Shown in pieces: positions 1-6,235 of a stretch of DNA of 7,135 bases (positions within the stretch are counted from its first letter, which is position 1; each line of letters starts with the position of its first letter). The stretch lies in contig PLUJ01000239.1 of the NCBI GenBank assembly GCA_003165455.1, forward strand, positions 7,437-14,571, written 5' to 3'. Made by a program: the position numbers and the translations under genes. The notes beneath the pieces are model-generated. The model saw nothing but the letters and a program-made list of their open reading frames with translations, was not told the DNA's origin and did no database searches. The DNA is from Acidobacteriaceae bacterium. Its GTDB lineage: Bacteria; Acidobacteriota; Terriglobia; Terriglobales; Acidobacteriaceae.

Positions 1-759
1 ATCTGCAGCCGACTCGATGGGGCTCGCTAGCATGAACCCCAACGGATGAAAGAGCCGCATCTTTGCCTCGCTCAACTTGCCATGCACCGCAAGTCGGAGC
101 GCTTCCCCAATATCGCCGACCATCATGTTCGCGCGCTGTACCTCGCTGAGCGGGGCATCGTGGGCTTGCGCAATCCCTTCTTCCACTAAGCTCTCCTTCA
201 GTCCGATACGCAGGTCACCGGTCATGATTTTGATGATGTACTTGGCTTCCAGTGGTGTGGCTCGGGAAAGCAGACCGCGCAGCAACGAGCTTTTTGCCAC
301 CGACCCGCGGGCAACGGCGACCTTCCGGAAAAACTCGCCGACTTCCAGAATCCCCAAGCCTTGCCCGGGTCTATCTTGCAGAACTCCGCTCAGAACTTCT
401 CCGGCGACCGCGCCCAAGTCACCATGCTTGCGGTAGGCGGCCGTAAGTTCGGTTTCTTCTTTCCCCGCAAGCTCAGCGACAAGGCGCCACAATAATGCTC
501 CACCAACTTGTAGCGTTGTCTCTTCCCATGCCGGAAAAGCCTTGCCGGAGAAAAACACCGCGGATAAAGCGGCTTCGTCGGTCGATCGCGACTTCAAATA
601 ATCCGCCACGATGGCGCGTTTTTGCAGTTTTTTGGTAGTTGCGGCGATAGACTCAGCCGCCTCAGCAAACTTTCGCACGTTGGTTAAGATGCGAATTCTT
701 CTCTCAAAGTAGCGTAAATCCCGAGGCTTCAGCCAGATAGAGCTCAGCTTGCGGGACAT
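1..759 (-). CDS. ATP-dependent DNA ligase, N-terminal part (cut by window edge)
   Basis: The minus strand is open without a stop for 253 codons, from an ATG at 759 to the left edge. The protein seals nicks in DNA by ATP-driven adenylation. The visible part corresponds to the alpha-helical DNA-binding domain of the bacterial/archaeal ATP-dependent ligase family. Residues about 28-60 carry the family-like FAEAAESIAATTKKL stretch. Residues about 173-195 carry KYIIKIMTGDLRIGLKES, the most recognisable block, and 216-246 carry GDIGEAL and then FHPLGFMLASP, which normally lies just before the catalytic KxDG motif. The adenylated lysine and the nucleotidyltransferase and OB domains therefore lie outside the window. 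An in-frame TAG at 784-786 makes ATG 759 the furthest upstream ATG. No clear Shine-Dalgarno precedes it, and the first 27 residues are basic and do not resemble the family, so GTG at 678 is a reasonable alternative start. It is transcribed divergently from the DUF1385 gene. The family call is from memory of its motifs. Confidence 0.88.
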   Translation of the reverse strand, partial: MSRKLSSIWLKPRDLRYFERRIRILTNVRKFAEAAESIAATTKKLQKRAIVADYLKSRSTDEAALSAVFFSGKAFPAWEETTLQVGGALLWRLVAELAGKEETELTAAYRKHGDLGAVAGEVLSGVLQDRPGQGLGILEVGEFFRKVAVARGSVAKSSLLRGLLSRATPLEAKYIIKIMTGDLRIGLKESLVEEGIAQAHDAPLSEVQRANMMVGDIGEALRLAVHGKLSEAKMRLFHPLGFMLASPIESAAD

Positions 760-838
760 GATTTTACGGTTCGCTGTGGTACCCTAACGATCGGTACTTT
801 TTCACGTAACAAGCATCCAATAGGCGAACATAGAAACT
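760..838. promoter_or_regulatory. Divergent intergenic region between ligase and DUF1385 genes
   Basis: These 79 bases separate two genes read in opposite directions, so promoters for both the ligase and the DUF1385-prfA-tspO-prmC group should lie here or overlap the gene starts. I could not find a convincing -35/-10 pair on either strand, nor a strong Shine-Dalgarno before either start. If the ligase really starts at GTG 678, the region grows to about 160 bases. The regulatory role is inferred only from gene orientation. Confidence 0.4.
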
Positions 839-1906
839 ATGCGTTCTCTGCGAAATTTCGTGCGTTTCTTGGTGGCCGTTCAGCTCTTGCCCGCCCTTGA
901 GAGTGGCGAAGAAACGCTGGTCGGAGGTCAGGCGGTTCTCGAAGGCGTGATGATGCGCTCGCCGCATGCATGGGCGATCGCTTGTCGCAAACCTTCGGGC
1001 GAGGTTGTCACCATGAGCCAACCGATGGAGCGGCCTTCCGAAAGGCACCGATGGATGGCGTGGCCCATACTGCGCGGAGTAATGACGCTCGGCTATGCCA
1101 TGTCGCTTGGCTACCGTGCATTGCGGTTCTCGGCGAATGTTGCCATTGAAGACGGGATGCAGCCTGAAAACGTCACAAAGAGTGTGGCGACAACTTCTTC
1201 GGGAATGCTGGCGCAGCAAATGGAGATTGAATCTGAGAAATCCCGAGCCCGAGAAAAAGCCGCAACCATCAGCGGATGGCTCGCGGCGGGGAATGTTATC
1301 TTTTCGCTGGCATTTTTTATCTTCATGTACAAGTATTTGCCTCTACTGGCGGCAACCGAATTCAAGAAATACAATCCGGCATTCGGCGGCCAGATTGCTT
1401 TCAATCTTGTGGATGGCGCCATTCGATTGCTCCTGTTCTTGCTGTTTATCTGGGGCGTATCTTTGTTTCCGGATATTCGCCGAGTTTACGAATATCACGG
1501 AGCCGAACACAAGACCGTTTTCGCTTTCGAAGATGGCAAGCCGCTGAACTCAACCGAGGTTCAGAAATATTCCACCTATCATCCCCGCTGCGGCACCAGT
1601 TTTCTGATGACGGTCATGCTGATCTCGATCGGTTTCTACATGCTCGTTCCGTTCACGACTTTCTGGGCACGATTCGCATCGCGAATCGTGTTATTGCCGA
1701 TAATCGCGGGGATATCCTACGAAATCATTCGTTTCGCAGCCAAACACCGTGGATCACTCTTTGCGCTGATGACGGCTCCGGGTATGTGGCTGCAACGCAT
1801 CACCACCAAGCCCCCCTCTGACCAGATGGCCGAGTGCGCCATCACAGCTCTTGAACAGGCGATGGTTCTCGAAAAAGCAAATGGCGGCGAGTTGATAATC
1901 GCCTAG
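839..1906 (+). CDS. DUF1385 / YqhQ-like integral membrane protein
   Basis: This encodes a 355-residue membrane protein of the DUF1385 family (Bacillus YqhQ is a relative). It is sometimes annotated as a metal-dependent enzyme, but I know of no firmly established function. Family hallmarks are visible in order: GGQAVLEGVMMRSP (29-42), a linker with a charged stretch near 128-141, YHGAEHKT (219-226), HPRCGTSF (248-255) and TAPGMWLQRITT (312-323). The His and Cys residues in the middle motifs (H220, H224, H248, C251) could bind a metal; that is inference. Hydrophobic segments at about 149-170, 188-210, 256-275 and 283-300 suggest four membrane passes, with the conserved polar motifs between the second and third. 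ATG 839 is the first start after an in-frame TAG at 821-823. The ribosome site is weak, and about 25 residues precede the first conserved motif. It ends with TAG, 157 bases before prfA. Placement next to prfA and prmC is, as I recall, shared by several phyla, which hints at a housekeeping role. Confidence 0.88.
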   Translation: MRSLRNFVRFLVAVQLLPALESGEETLVGGQAVLEGVMMRSPHAWAIACRKPSGEVVTMSQPMERPSERHRWMAWPILRGVMTLGYAMSLGYRALRFSANVAIEDGMQPENVTKSVATTSSGMLAQQMEIESEKSRAREKAATISGWLAAGNVIFSLAFFIFMYKYLPLLAATEFKKYNPAFGGQIAFNLVDGAIRLLLFLLFIWGVSLFPDIRRVYEYHGAEHKTVFAFEDGKPLNSTEVQKYSTYHPRCGTSFLMTVMLISIGFYMLVPFTTFWARFASRIVLLPIIAGISYEIIRFAAKHRGSLFALMTAPGMWLQRITTKPPSDQMAECAITALEQAMVLEKANGGELIIA

Positions 1907-1971
1907 CGGCGCCACCGCGAATATTCACTCTCGCCCATCCTTCGCCTATCGCTACAATAACGTCAAGACAG

Positions 1972-2012
1972 GTACTGGTTCTGCCGGAACCGTACTGCCG
2001 GACTGGTTCTGC
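1972..2012 (+). repeat. Nested repeat and hairpin in the prfA leader
   Basis: Two exact copies of the 11-mer ACTGGTTCTGC lie at 1974-1984 and 2002-2012. Two copies of the 8-mer CTGCCGGA lie at 1981-1988 and 1995-2002, so the repeats interlock. The left half can also fold: GTAC (1972-1975) and GGTTC (1977-1981) pair with GAACC (1987-1991) and GTAC (1992-1995) around the loop TGCCG, with one bulged T at 1976. No T-run follows, so it does not look like an intrinsic terminator of the upstream gene. It lies about 50 bases upstream of the prfA start. It could be an operator, an RNA element, or a chance or duplication product; the sequence alone does not decide. Confidence 0.45.
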
Positions 2013-2063
2013 AAGCTAGGGCGGCGTGCTTGAGACGCTGGCTCCGCTCTAGGAAAGAGACTC

Positions 2064-3143
2064 ATGTTTGAACGCTTAGATCAAATAGAAGCCCGCTACG
2101 AGGAATTAACCAACGCGCTGGCATCGCCGGATATCGTCAACGATTCGGCAAAATACCAGAAGACGGCCAAAGCGCACAGCGAAGTAGCGCCGGTTGTCGA
2201 TAAGTATCGCGAGTACAAAGATCTAACCCGCGGCATCGCCGAAAGCAAAGCGATGCTTGCGGAAGAAAAAGATCCTGAGATGCGAGCATACGCGCAGGAA
2301 GAACTTGCCAGGCTTGAACCGCGCGTGAACGCCATTGAAGAAGAGTTGAAAGTTCTTCTGCTGCCCAAAGATCCGAACGACGAAAAAAACATCATTCTGG
2401 AAATTCGCGCGGGTACCGGCGGAGACGAAGCCACTTTGTTCGCCGCCGAAATTTTCCGCATGTACACACGATTTGCGGAAACGCAACGCTGGAAGGTTGA
2501 AATTCTATCCTCTTCGGACTCTTCAGCCGGCGGGTTGAAGGAAGTCATCGCCATTATCGAAGGCAACCGCGTTTTCTCTCAGCTTAAGTATGAAAGTGGC
2601 GTGCATCGCGTCCAGCGTGTCCCTGCCACCGAACAGCAGGGTCGCGTCCACACTTCCGCTGTGACGGTCGCTGTGCTGCCCGAAGCCGAGGATGTAGATA
2701 TCAAGATCGAGGCCAAAGATCTCCGCATCGATACTTTTTGCTCTTCGGGGCCGGGCGGACAATCGGTAAACACAACATACTCCGCGGTTCGAATTACGCA
2801 CATTCCAACGAATACAGTGGTCAGCTGCCAGGACGAGAAATCGCAGATCAAGAATCGCGAGAAGGGCATGCGCGTGCTCCGATCCCGGCTTTACGAGATC
2901 GAGATGGATAAGCAGCAGCAGGCACTGGCAAAAGAGCGCAAGGCCATGGTGGGCTCTGGAGACCGCAGTGAGAAGATCCGCACATACAACTTCCCACAAA
3001 ATCGGCTCACCGACCATCGCATCGGTTTCACCATCCATCAACTCGAACAAGTGATGGATGGCAAGCTTCAGCCGCTGATTGAGGCGCTCACCACGCACTA
3101 TCAGGCGGAAAAGTTGAAGCAGGAGACAGCGGGAGTGGTCTAA
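2064..3143 (+). CDS. prfA: Peptide chain release factor 1 (RF1)
   Basis: RF1 enters the ribosomal A site at UAA and UAG stop codons and triggers hydrolysis of peptidyl-tRNA. The 359-residue length is normal for the family. The N-terminal helical coiled part spans about 1-100, followed by the PCRF block with AGTGGDEA at 116-123. The stop-codon-reading tripeptide is P187-A188-T189 (inside HRVQRVPATEQQGR), which is RF1-type; RF2 would have SPF. The catalytic GGQ is at 231-233 within SSGPGGQSVNTT, and Q233 is the residue expected to be methylated by PrmC, encoded downstream. The basic C-terminal region is complete. Relative to E. coli, the segment after GGQ reads SVNTTYSAVRI, with S for H and Y for D, a variation I believe occurs in other lineages. 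ATG 2064 is preceded by AGGAAAGAG (2051-2059, starting AGGA), a good ribosome site. Identification is firm. Confidence 0.98.
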   Translation: MFERLDQIEARYEELTNALASPDIVNDSAKYQKTAKAHSEVAPVVDKYREYKDLTRGIAESKAMLAEEKDPEMRAYAQEELARLEPRVNAIEEELKVLLLPKDPNDEKNIILEIRAGTGGDEATLFAAEIFRMYTRFAETQRWKVEILSSSDSSAGGLKEVIAIIEGNRVFSQLKYESGVHRVQRVPATEQQGRVHTSAVTVAVLPEAEDVDIKIEAKDLRIDTFCSSGPGGQSVNTTYSAVRITHIPTNTVVSCQDEKSQIKNREKGMRVLRSRLYEIEMDKQQQALAKERKAMVGSGDRSEKIRTYNFPQNRLTDHRIGFTIHQLEQVMDGKLQPLIEALTTHYQAEKLKQETAGVV

Positions 3144-3186
3144 ATCGACGTTTATCCGTTTCATTAATCCCTGCAGGAATGGAAAC

Positions 3187-3210
3187 ATGCGAACTGAGAG
3201 CAACCTGTAA
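3187..3210 (+). promoter_or_regulatory. Possible seven-codon leader ORF upstream of the TspO gene
   Basis: In the 93-base gap between prfA and the TspO gene, ATG at 3187 opens a frame of seven codons (MRTESNL) ending in TAA at 3208-3210. It has a purine-rich stretch, AGGAATGGAAAC, directly upstream. An AAGGAG sequence (3209-3214) overlaps its stop codon, but lies about 22 bases from the TspO ATG, too far for a normal ribosome site. The arrangement could be a small translated leader or chance; such short frames arise easily at random. The 25 or so bases upstream (3158-3187) can also form an imperfect hairpin using GTTTC and GAAAC as outer arms. Low confidence. Confidence 0.18.
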
Positions 3211-3236
3211 GGAGCGCAACGGCACCTAATCCCACT

Positions 3237-3749
3237 ATGTCAAACGGAAATTCTCGCTCATTGTTGGCGCTCAGCGGCTTTGGATTGGCGGCGGCCGGCG
3301 CTGCGTGGTATGGCTCCCGATACAGTCGCAAGGAAAGCCGTTCCGCCTGGTATCGGAATCTTGAAAAGCCTAGCTTTGCTCCGCCGAAGCAAGTGTATCC
3401 CGTGGTTTGGACGACCCTTTACGCGCTTATGGCATGGTCGGGATGGCGCATCTGGAGCGCGGCTCCGTCTCGCGAACGCAAACGTGCGTTGCGCCTTTGG
3501 ATCTCGCAGCTTGCGACCAACGCGAAATGGTCAAAATATTTCTTCGGGCTTCATAGTCCCACCATTGCTCTTGCCGACGCGATTGCGTTGGAGGGGGTTA
3601 TTCTCTCTTACATGAAAGCTGCGCGTAAGGTCGACTCCGCGGCTGCGAATGCCTTCATCCCATATGCCGCATGGGTTGCATTCGCCGCGGTGCTCAACTC
3701 GGAGATTGCGCGACTGAACCCACGTGAAAACTTAGAACGCCGCAGGTAA
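3237..3749 (+). CDS. TspO/MBR family membrane protein (tryptophan-rich sensory protein)
   Basis: This encodes a 170-residue protein of the TspO/MBR (translocator protein) family, five-helix membrane proteins that bind tetrapyrroles and sterol-like ligands and are linked to stress and porphyrin responses. The role here is not known. Family features: a first hydrophobic segment at about 9-25, then WYRNLEKPSFAPP (38-50), PVVWTTLYALMAWSGWRIW (55-73, second helix), NAKWSKYFFGLHSP (95-108) in the third helix, a fourth helix at about 110-126, and IPYAAWVAFAAVLNSEIARLN (141-161) in the fifth. Trp residues are abundant, as the family requires. Two lysines, K97 and K100, flank the conserved W98-S99, where many relatives have hydrophobic residues. 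A basic patch (about 79-86, RERKRALR) forms the loop before the third helix. The start ATG 3237 has no close Shine-Dalgarno, but an in-frame TGA at 3195-3197 and the lack of other ATG/GTG/TTG codons between them leave it as the best choice. It lies between prfA and prmC, with 93 and 49 bases on either side. Confidence 0.9.
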   Translation: MSNGNSRSLLALSGFGLAAAGAAWYGSRYSRKESRSAWYRNLEKPSFAPPKQVYPVVWTTLYALMAWSGWRIWSAAPSRERKRALRLWISQLATNAKWSKYFFGLHSPTIALADAIALEGVILSYMKAARKVDSAAANAFIPYAAWVAFAAVLNSEIARLNPRENLERRR

Positions 3750-3798
3750 TTATCGATCCTCTGCCACACGGATTTCGTCAGTGTGTTGAAATAGTGCC

Positions 3799-4698
3799 GT
3801 GCACCTCAAAAGAGCCCTACTTTCCGCAGTCGAGCGCCTCGCTGCGGAGCAGGTTCCTTCGCCTCGCATGAATGCGGAACTCTTATTGATGTTCACTCTC
3901 AGCCGCGATCGTGCCTTCCTTTACGCGCACCCGGAGTACGAACTAACGGTAGACGAAGCCGATCGTTACCAGGCCGCGCTTTCCGAACGTTGCCGCGGCG
4001 TTCCGGCACAATACATTACAGGACACCAGGAATTTTGGGGCATGGATTTGATCGTCACATCCGCAGTTTTGATCCCGCGGCCCGAGACCGAGCATTTGGT
4101 TGAAGCTGTTCGTGAGCTCATTACTAACGCTGTGGCGAGCAAGGAGCCGATTCCCTTGGAACTCCGCATCATCGACGTTGGCACAGGGACCGGCTGCATC
4201 GCATTAGCGTTAGCCAGAGAATTTCCGAGGAGTGAAATCCACGCAACCGATATATCGCCGGCCGCGCTCGAAATCGCCCGGGCAAATAGCTCTCTCCATC
4301 AGCTCGCATCTCGCATTCAATTCCACCAGACCGATCTGCTCGAAGGTTTCGCTGAGAACTCAGTCGATATGATTGTTTCCAATCCCCCGTATGTAGGCGA
4401 ATTGGAGGAAGACCAGGTACAGCTAGAAGTCAGAAAGTTTGAGCCGCGCAACGCAGTTTTTGCCGGTCCCGTGGGCACCGAAGTGATTGCGCGTCTGGTT
4501 CCGCAAGCTTGGACAGTATTGCGGCCCGGCGGGTGGCTGGTTATGGAAATCAGCGGCACGATTGTGGAAGGAGTGCAGTCGCTGCTGAATGATTGGGAAG
4601 AAGTAGCAATCGTAAATGACCTGCAATCGATTCCGCGAGTCGTTGCAGCGCGAAAACCATTCGTAACACAGCTTCGCGAATCAACCTACGACGGCTAA
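3799..4698 (+). CDS. prmC: Release factor glutamine methyltransferase PrmC
   Basis: PrmC uses S-adenosylmethionine to methylate the glutamine side chain of the GGQ motif in RF1 and RF2, which improves termination. The 299-residue protein is slightly longer than the E. coli enzyme (277). The N-terminal helical domain (about 1-75) binds the release factor and contains SPRMNAELLL (21-30). LIPRPETEHLVE (91-102) introduces the methyltransferase fold, the SAM-binding glycine motif is DVGTGTGCIALALA (126-139), and the acidic ribose-contacting position is probably D151. NPPY (195-198), which holds the target glutamine, is intact. After LRPGGWLVMEI (241-251) the usual EIGxxQ-type turn is replaced by EISGTIVEGVQ. 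The start is GTG 3799, the first start codon after an in-frame TGA at 3787-3789. The next ATG (3868) would remove conserved N-terminal sequence, so GTG is preferred despite a weak ribosome site. The gene ends 3 bases from the stop codon of convergent purF. Confidence 0.96.
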   Translation: MHLKRALLSAVERLAAEQVPSPRMNAELLLMFTLSRDRAFLYAHPEYELTVDEADRYQAALSERCRGVPAQYITGHQEFWGMDLIVTSAVLIPRPETEHLVEAVRELITNAVASKEPIPLELRIIDVGTGTGCIALALAREFPRSEIHATDISPAALEIARANSSLHQLASRIQFHQTDLLEGFAENSVDMIVSNPPYVGELEEDQVQLEVRKFEPRNAVFAGPVGTEVIARLVPQAWTVLRPGGWLVMEISGTIVEGVQSLLNDWEEVAIVNDLQSIPRVVAARKPFVTQLRESTYDG

Positions 4699-4701
4699 TA
4701 C

Positions 4702-6129
4702 TTACTGCGGGACCACTGCTGGTTGGATTTCTTCCACGTCGACGATACTGGTGGGATATTTTCCGGTATAGCACGCCGAGCAGTAGGAAGTTTTTTCACC
4801 TTCGCCACACGCTTTCTTGAGTCCTTCCAGCGACAGATAAGCTAAAGAATCGGCTCCGATATATTGGCGAATCTCATCCACCGTTTTGTTGGCGGCAATC
4901 AACTGGTTCTTCGAAGGCGTATCCACCCCGTAGTAACAAGGTGAAATTGTTGGAGGACAGGAGACTCGCATATGAACCTCCTTCGCTCCCGCGCTGCGAA
5001 TCATGCGAACGATCTTCCGGCTGGTCGTGCCGCGCACAATCGAATCGTCGATCAGTACCACGCGCTTCCCCGCCAGCAAAGACTGCACGGGATTTAACTT
5101 GAGCTTCACTCCAAAATCACGCACGCTCTGGCTCGGCTCGATAAACGTGCGGCCAACGTAGTGATTGCGGATCAGGCCGAAGCGGAATGGAATGCCACTC
5201 TCGGCGGCGTAACCGACAGCGGCGGTAACGCCGGAATCCGGCACCGGCACGACAACGTCGGCATCCACCAAAGCTTCTCGCGCCAGCTGTCTTCCCATTT
5301 CTTCTCGGCTGGTTTGCACCGCGCGTCCGAACACCGTGCTGTCAGGGCGCGAAAAATAAACGTGCTCGAAGATGCAACTGGATTGTGGCGCGGCGGTTGA
5401 GTAAAAACGCGACGTAATGCCCTCCGGACCGACCACGATTAATTCGCCTGGCTTCACATCCCGCTCGTAGGTCGCGCCGATCAGATCAAAAGCACAAGTC
5501 TCGGAGGCAAATACGATCGTGTCGCGCTTTTGACCCTCGAGCGCTGGAATCCGGCCCATGGCCAGCGGCCGGAATCCTCGCGGATCGCGGGCCGCGATAA
5601 TTCTATCCGGACTCATCACGACCAGCGAAAATGCCCCCTCCACGCGCCGCAACGCATCCGCAATCGCCTCCGGTAGCGTGTGCTCCCGAGAGAGGGCGAT
5701 GAGATGCACGATCACTTCGGTATCGCTGTTGGTCTGGAAAATTGACCCCTGACGTTCCAAGCGGCTTCGCACTTCAGCTGCGTTGGTCAAATTTCCATTG
5801 TGCGCCACGCCGATCGAGCCTTTGTTCGATTGCACCAGGATCGGTTGCGCGTTCAGCAGCGCGGAATCTCCCGCAGTGGAATAACGCGTATGCCCAATCG
5901 CCAGAGTGCCGCGGATTTGCGATAACACATCTTCCGTGAAAATGTCGGCGACCAGTCCCATCGCCTTATGCACACGCGAAGTCAATCCATCGGAGGTAAC
6001 GATCCCCGCGGATTCCTGTCCGCGATGCTGCAACGCATGCAGCCCCAGATAAGCCAGCTTCTCCGCTTCGGGATGCGCGAAGATGGCAACCACTCCGCAC
6101 TCATCGTGAAATTTATCGGGAATCAGCAT
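4702..6129 (-). CDS. purF: Amidophosphoribosyltransferase (glutamine PRPP amidotransferase), Fe-S type
   Basis: PurF performs the first committed step of purine synthesis, making 5-phosphoribosylamine from PRPP and glutamine. The 475-residue protein starts with a ten-residue propeptide, MLIPDKFHDE, followed by C11, the expected N-terminal nucleophile after cleavage. The glutaminase (Ntn) domain runs to about 240 and includes HRGQESAGI (35-43), GHTRYST (79-85) and HNGNLTN (110-116). The phosphoribosyltransferase domain has the PRPP loop VVLIDDSIVRGTTS (357-370). Cysteines C252, C398, C450 and C453 match the four ligands of the [4Fe-4S] cluster known in the Bacillus enzyme; the 252-398 spacing of 146 equals that of the Bacillus ligands as I remember them. 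Both the propeptide and the cluster mark it as the B. subtilis-like class, not the E. coli class. ATG 6129 is supported by AGGAG at 6138-6134. It follows purL by 106 bases on the same strand, and the convergent prmC stop lies 3 bases away. Confidence 0.97.
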   Translation of the reverse strand: MLIPDKFHDECGVVAIFAHPEAEKLAYLGLHALQHRGQESAGIVTSDGLTSRVHKAMGLVADIFTEDVLSQIRGTLAIGHTRYSTAGDSALLNAQPILVQSNKGSIGVAHNGNLTNAAEVRSRLERQGSIFQTNSDTEVIVHLIALSREHTLPEAIADALRRVEGAFSLVVMSPDRIIAARDPRGFRPLAMGRIPALEGQKRDTIVFASETCAFDLIGATYERDVKPGELIVVGPEGITSRFYSTAAPQSSCIFEHVYFSRPDSTVFGRAVQTSREEMGRQLAREALVDADVVVPVPDSGVTAAVGYAAESGIPFRFGLIRNHYVGRTFIEPSQSVRDFGVKLKLNPVQSLLAGKRVVLIDDSIVRGTTSRKIVRMIRSAGAKEVHMRVSCPPTISPCYYGVDTPSKNQLIAANKTVDEIRQYIGADSLAYLSLEGLKKACGEGEKTSYCSACYTGKYPTSIVDVEEIQPAVVPQ

Positions 6130-6187
6130 TGAACTCCTGGACCTCTTGTCCTAGTCTGACTTCGGTTGTCGCAGTTGTACTTCACCA

Positions 6188-6234
6188 GAGTGGAACGCCA
6201 TTTCCACCCGGTCTTGCACGGTTGCTTTCCACTC
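6188..6234 (-). promoter_or_regulatory. Possible alternating hairpin between purL and purF
   Basis: In transcript order (minus strand), three complementary segments occur just after the purL stop: GAGTGGAA (6234-6227), GTGGAA (6207-6202) and TTCCACTC (6195-6188). The third segment can pair with the first over 8 bp (loop of 31 bases) or with the second over 6 bp (loop of 6 bases), and not with both at once. No U-run follows, so a classical attenuator is not supported. A simple structural role, such as RNA stability or processing between the two genes, is equally possible. The pairing is seen directly in the sequence; function is not shown. Confidence 0.35.
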
Positions 6235-6235
6235 G

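Noticed and set aside
77..436. Open frame of 119 codons on the plus strand at the left edge
   Set aside because: It is antisense to the ligase coding frame, which has clear family motifs over the same bases.
764..1219. Open frame of 151 codons on the minus strand
   Set aside because: It lies almost entirely within the DUF1385 gene in antisense, and its protein shows no recognisable motif.
1904..1918. GC-rich inverted repeat right after the DUF1385 stop codon
   Set aside because: The stem is about 4 bp with no T-run, so a terminator cannot be claimed.
1953..1958. TACAAT, a -10-like hexamer upstream of prfA
   Set aside because: No acceptable -35 hexamer lies 16-18 bases upstream, so a promoter is not supported beyond a single 6-base match.
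2523..3203. Open frame of 226 codons on the minus strand across prfA
   Set aside because: Antisense shadow of a certain prfA reading frame; the protein looks like back-translated RF1 codons with no family features.
6139..6151. Small hairpin GGAC/GTCC just upstream of the purF ribosome site
   Set aside because: Only 4 bp long and likely to arise by chance; it does not cover the AGGAG.
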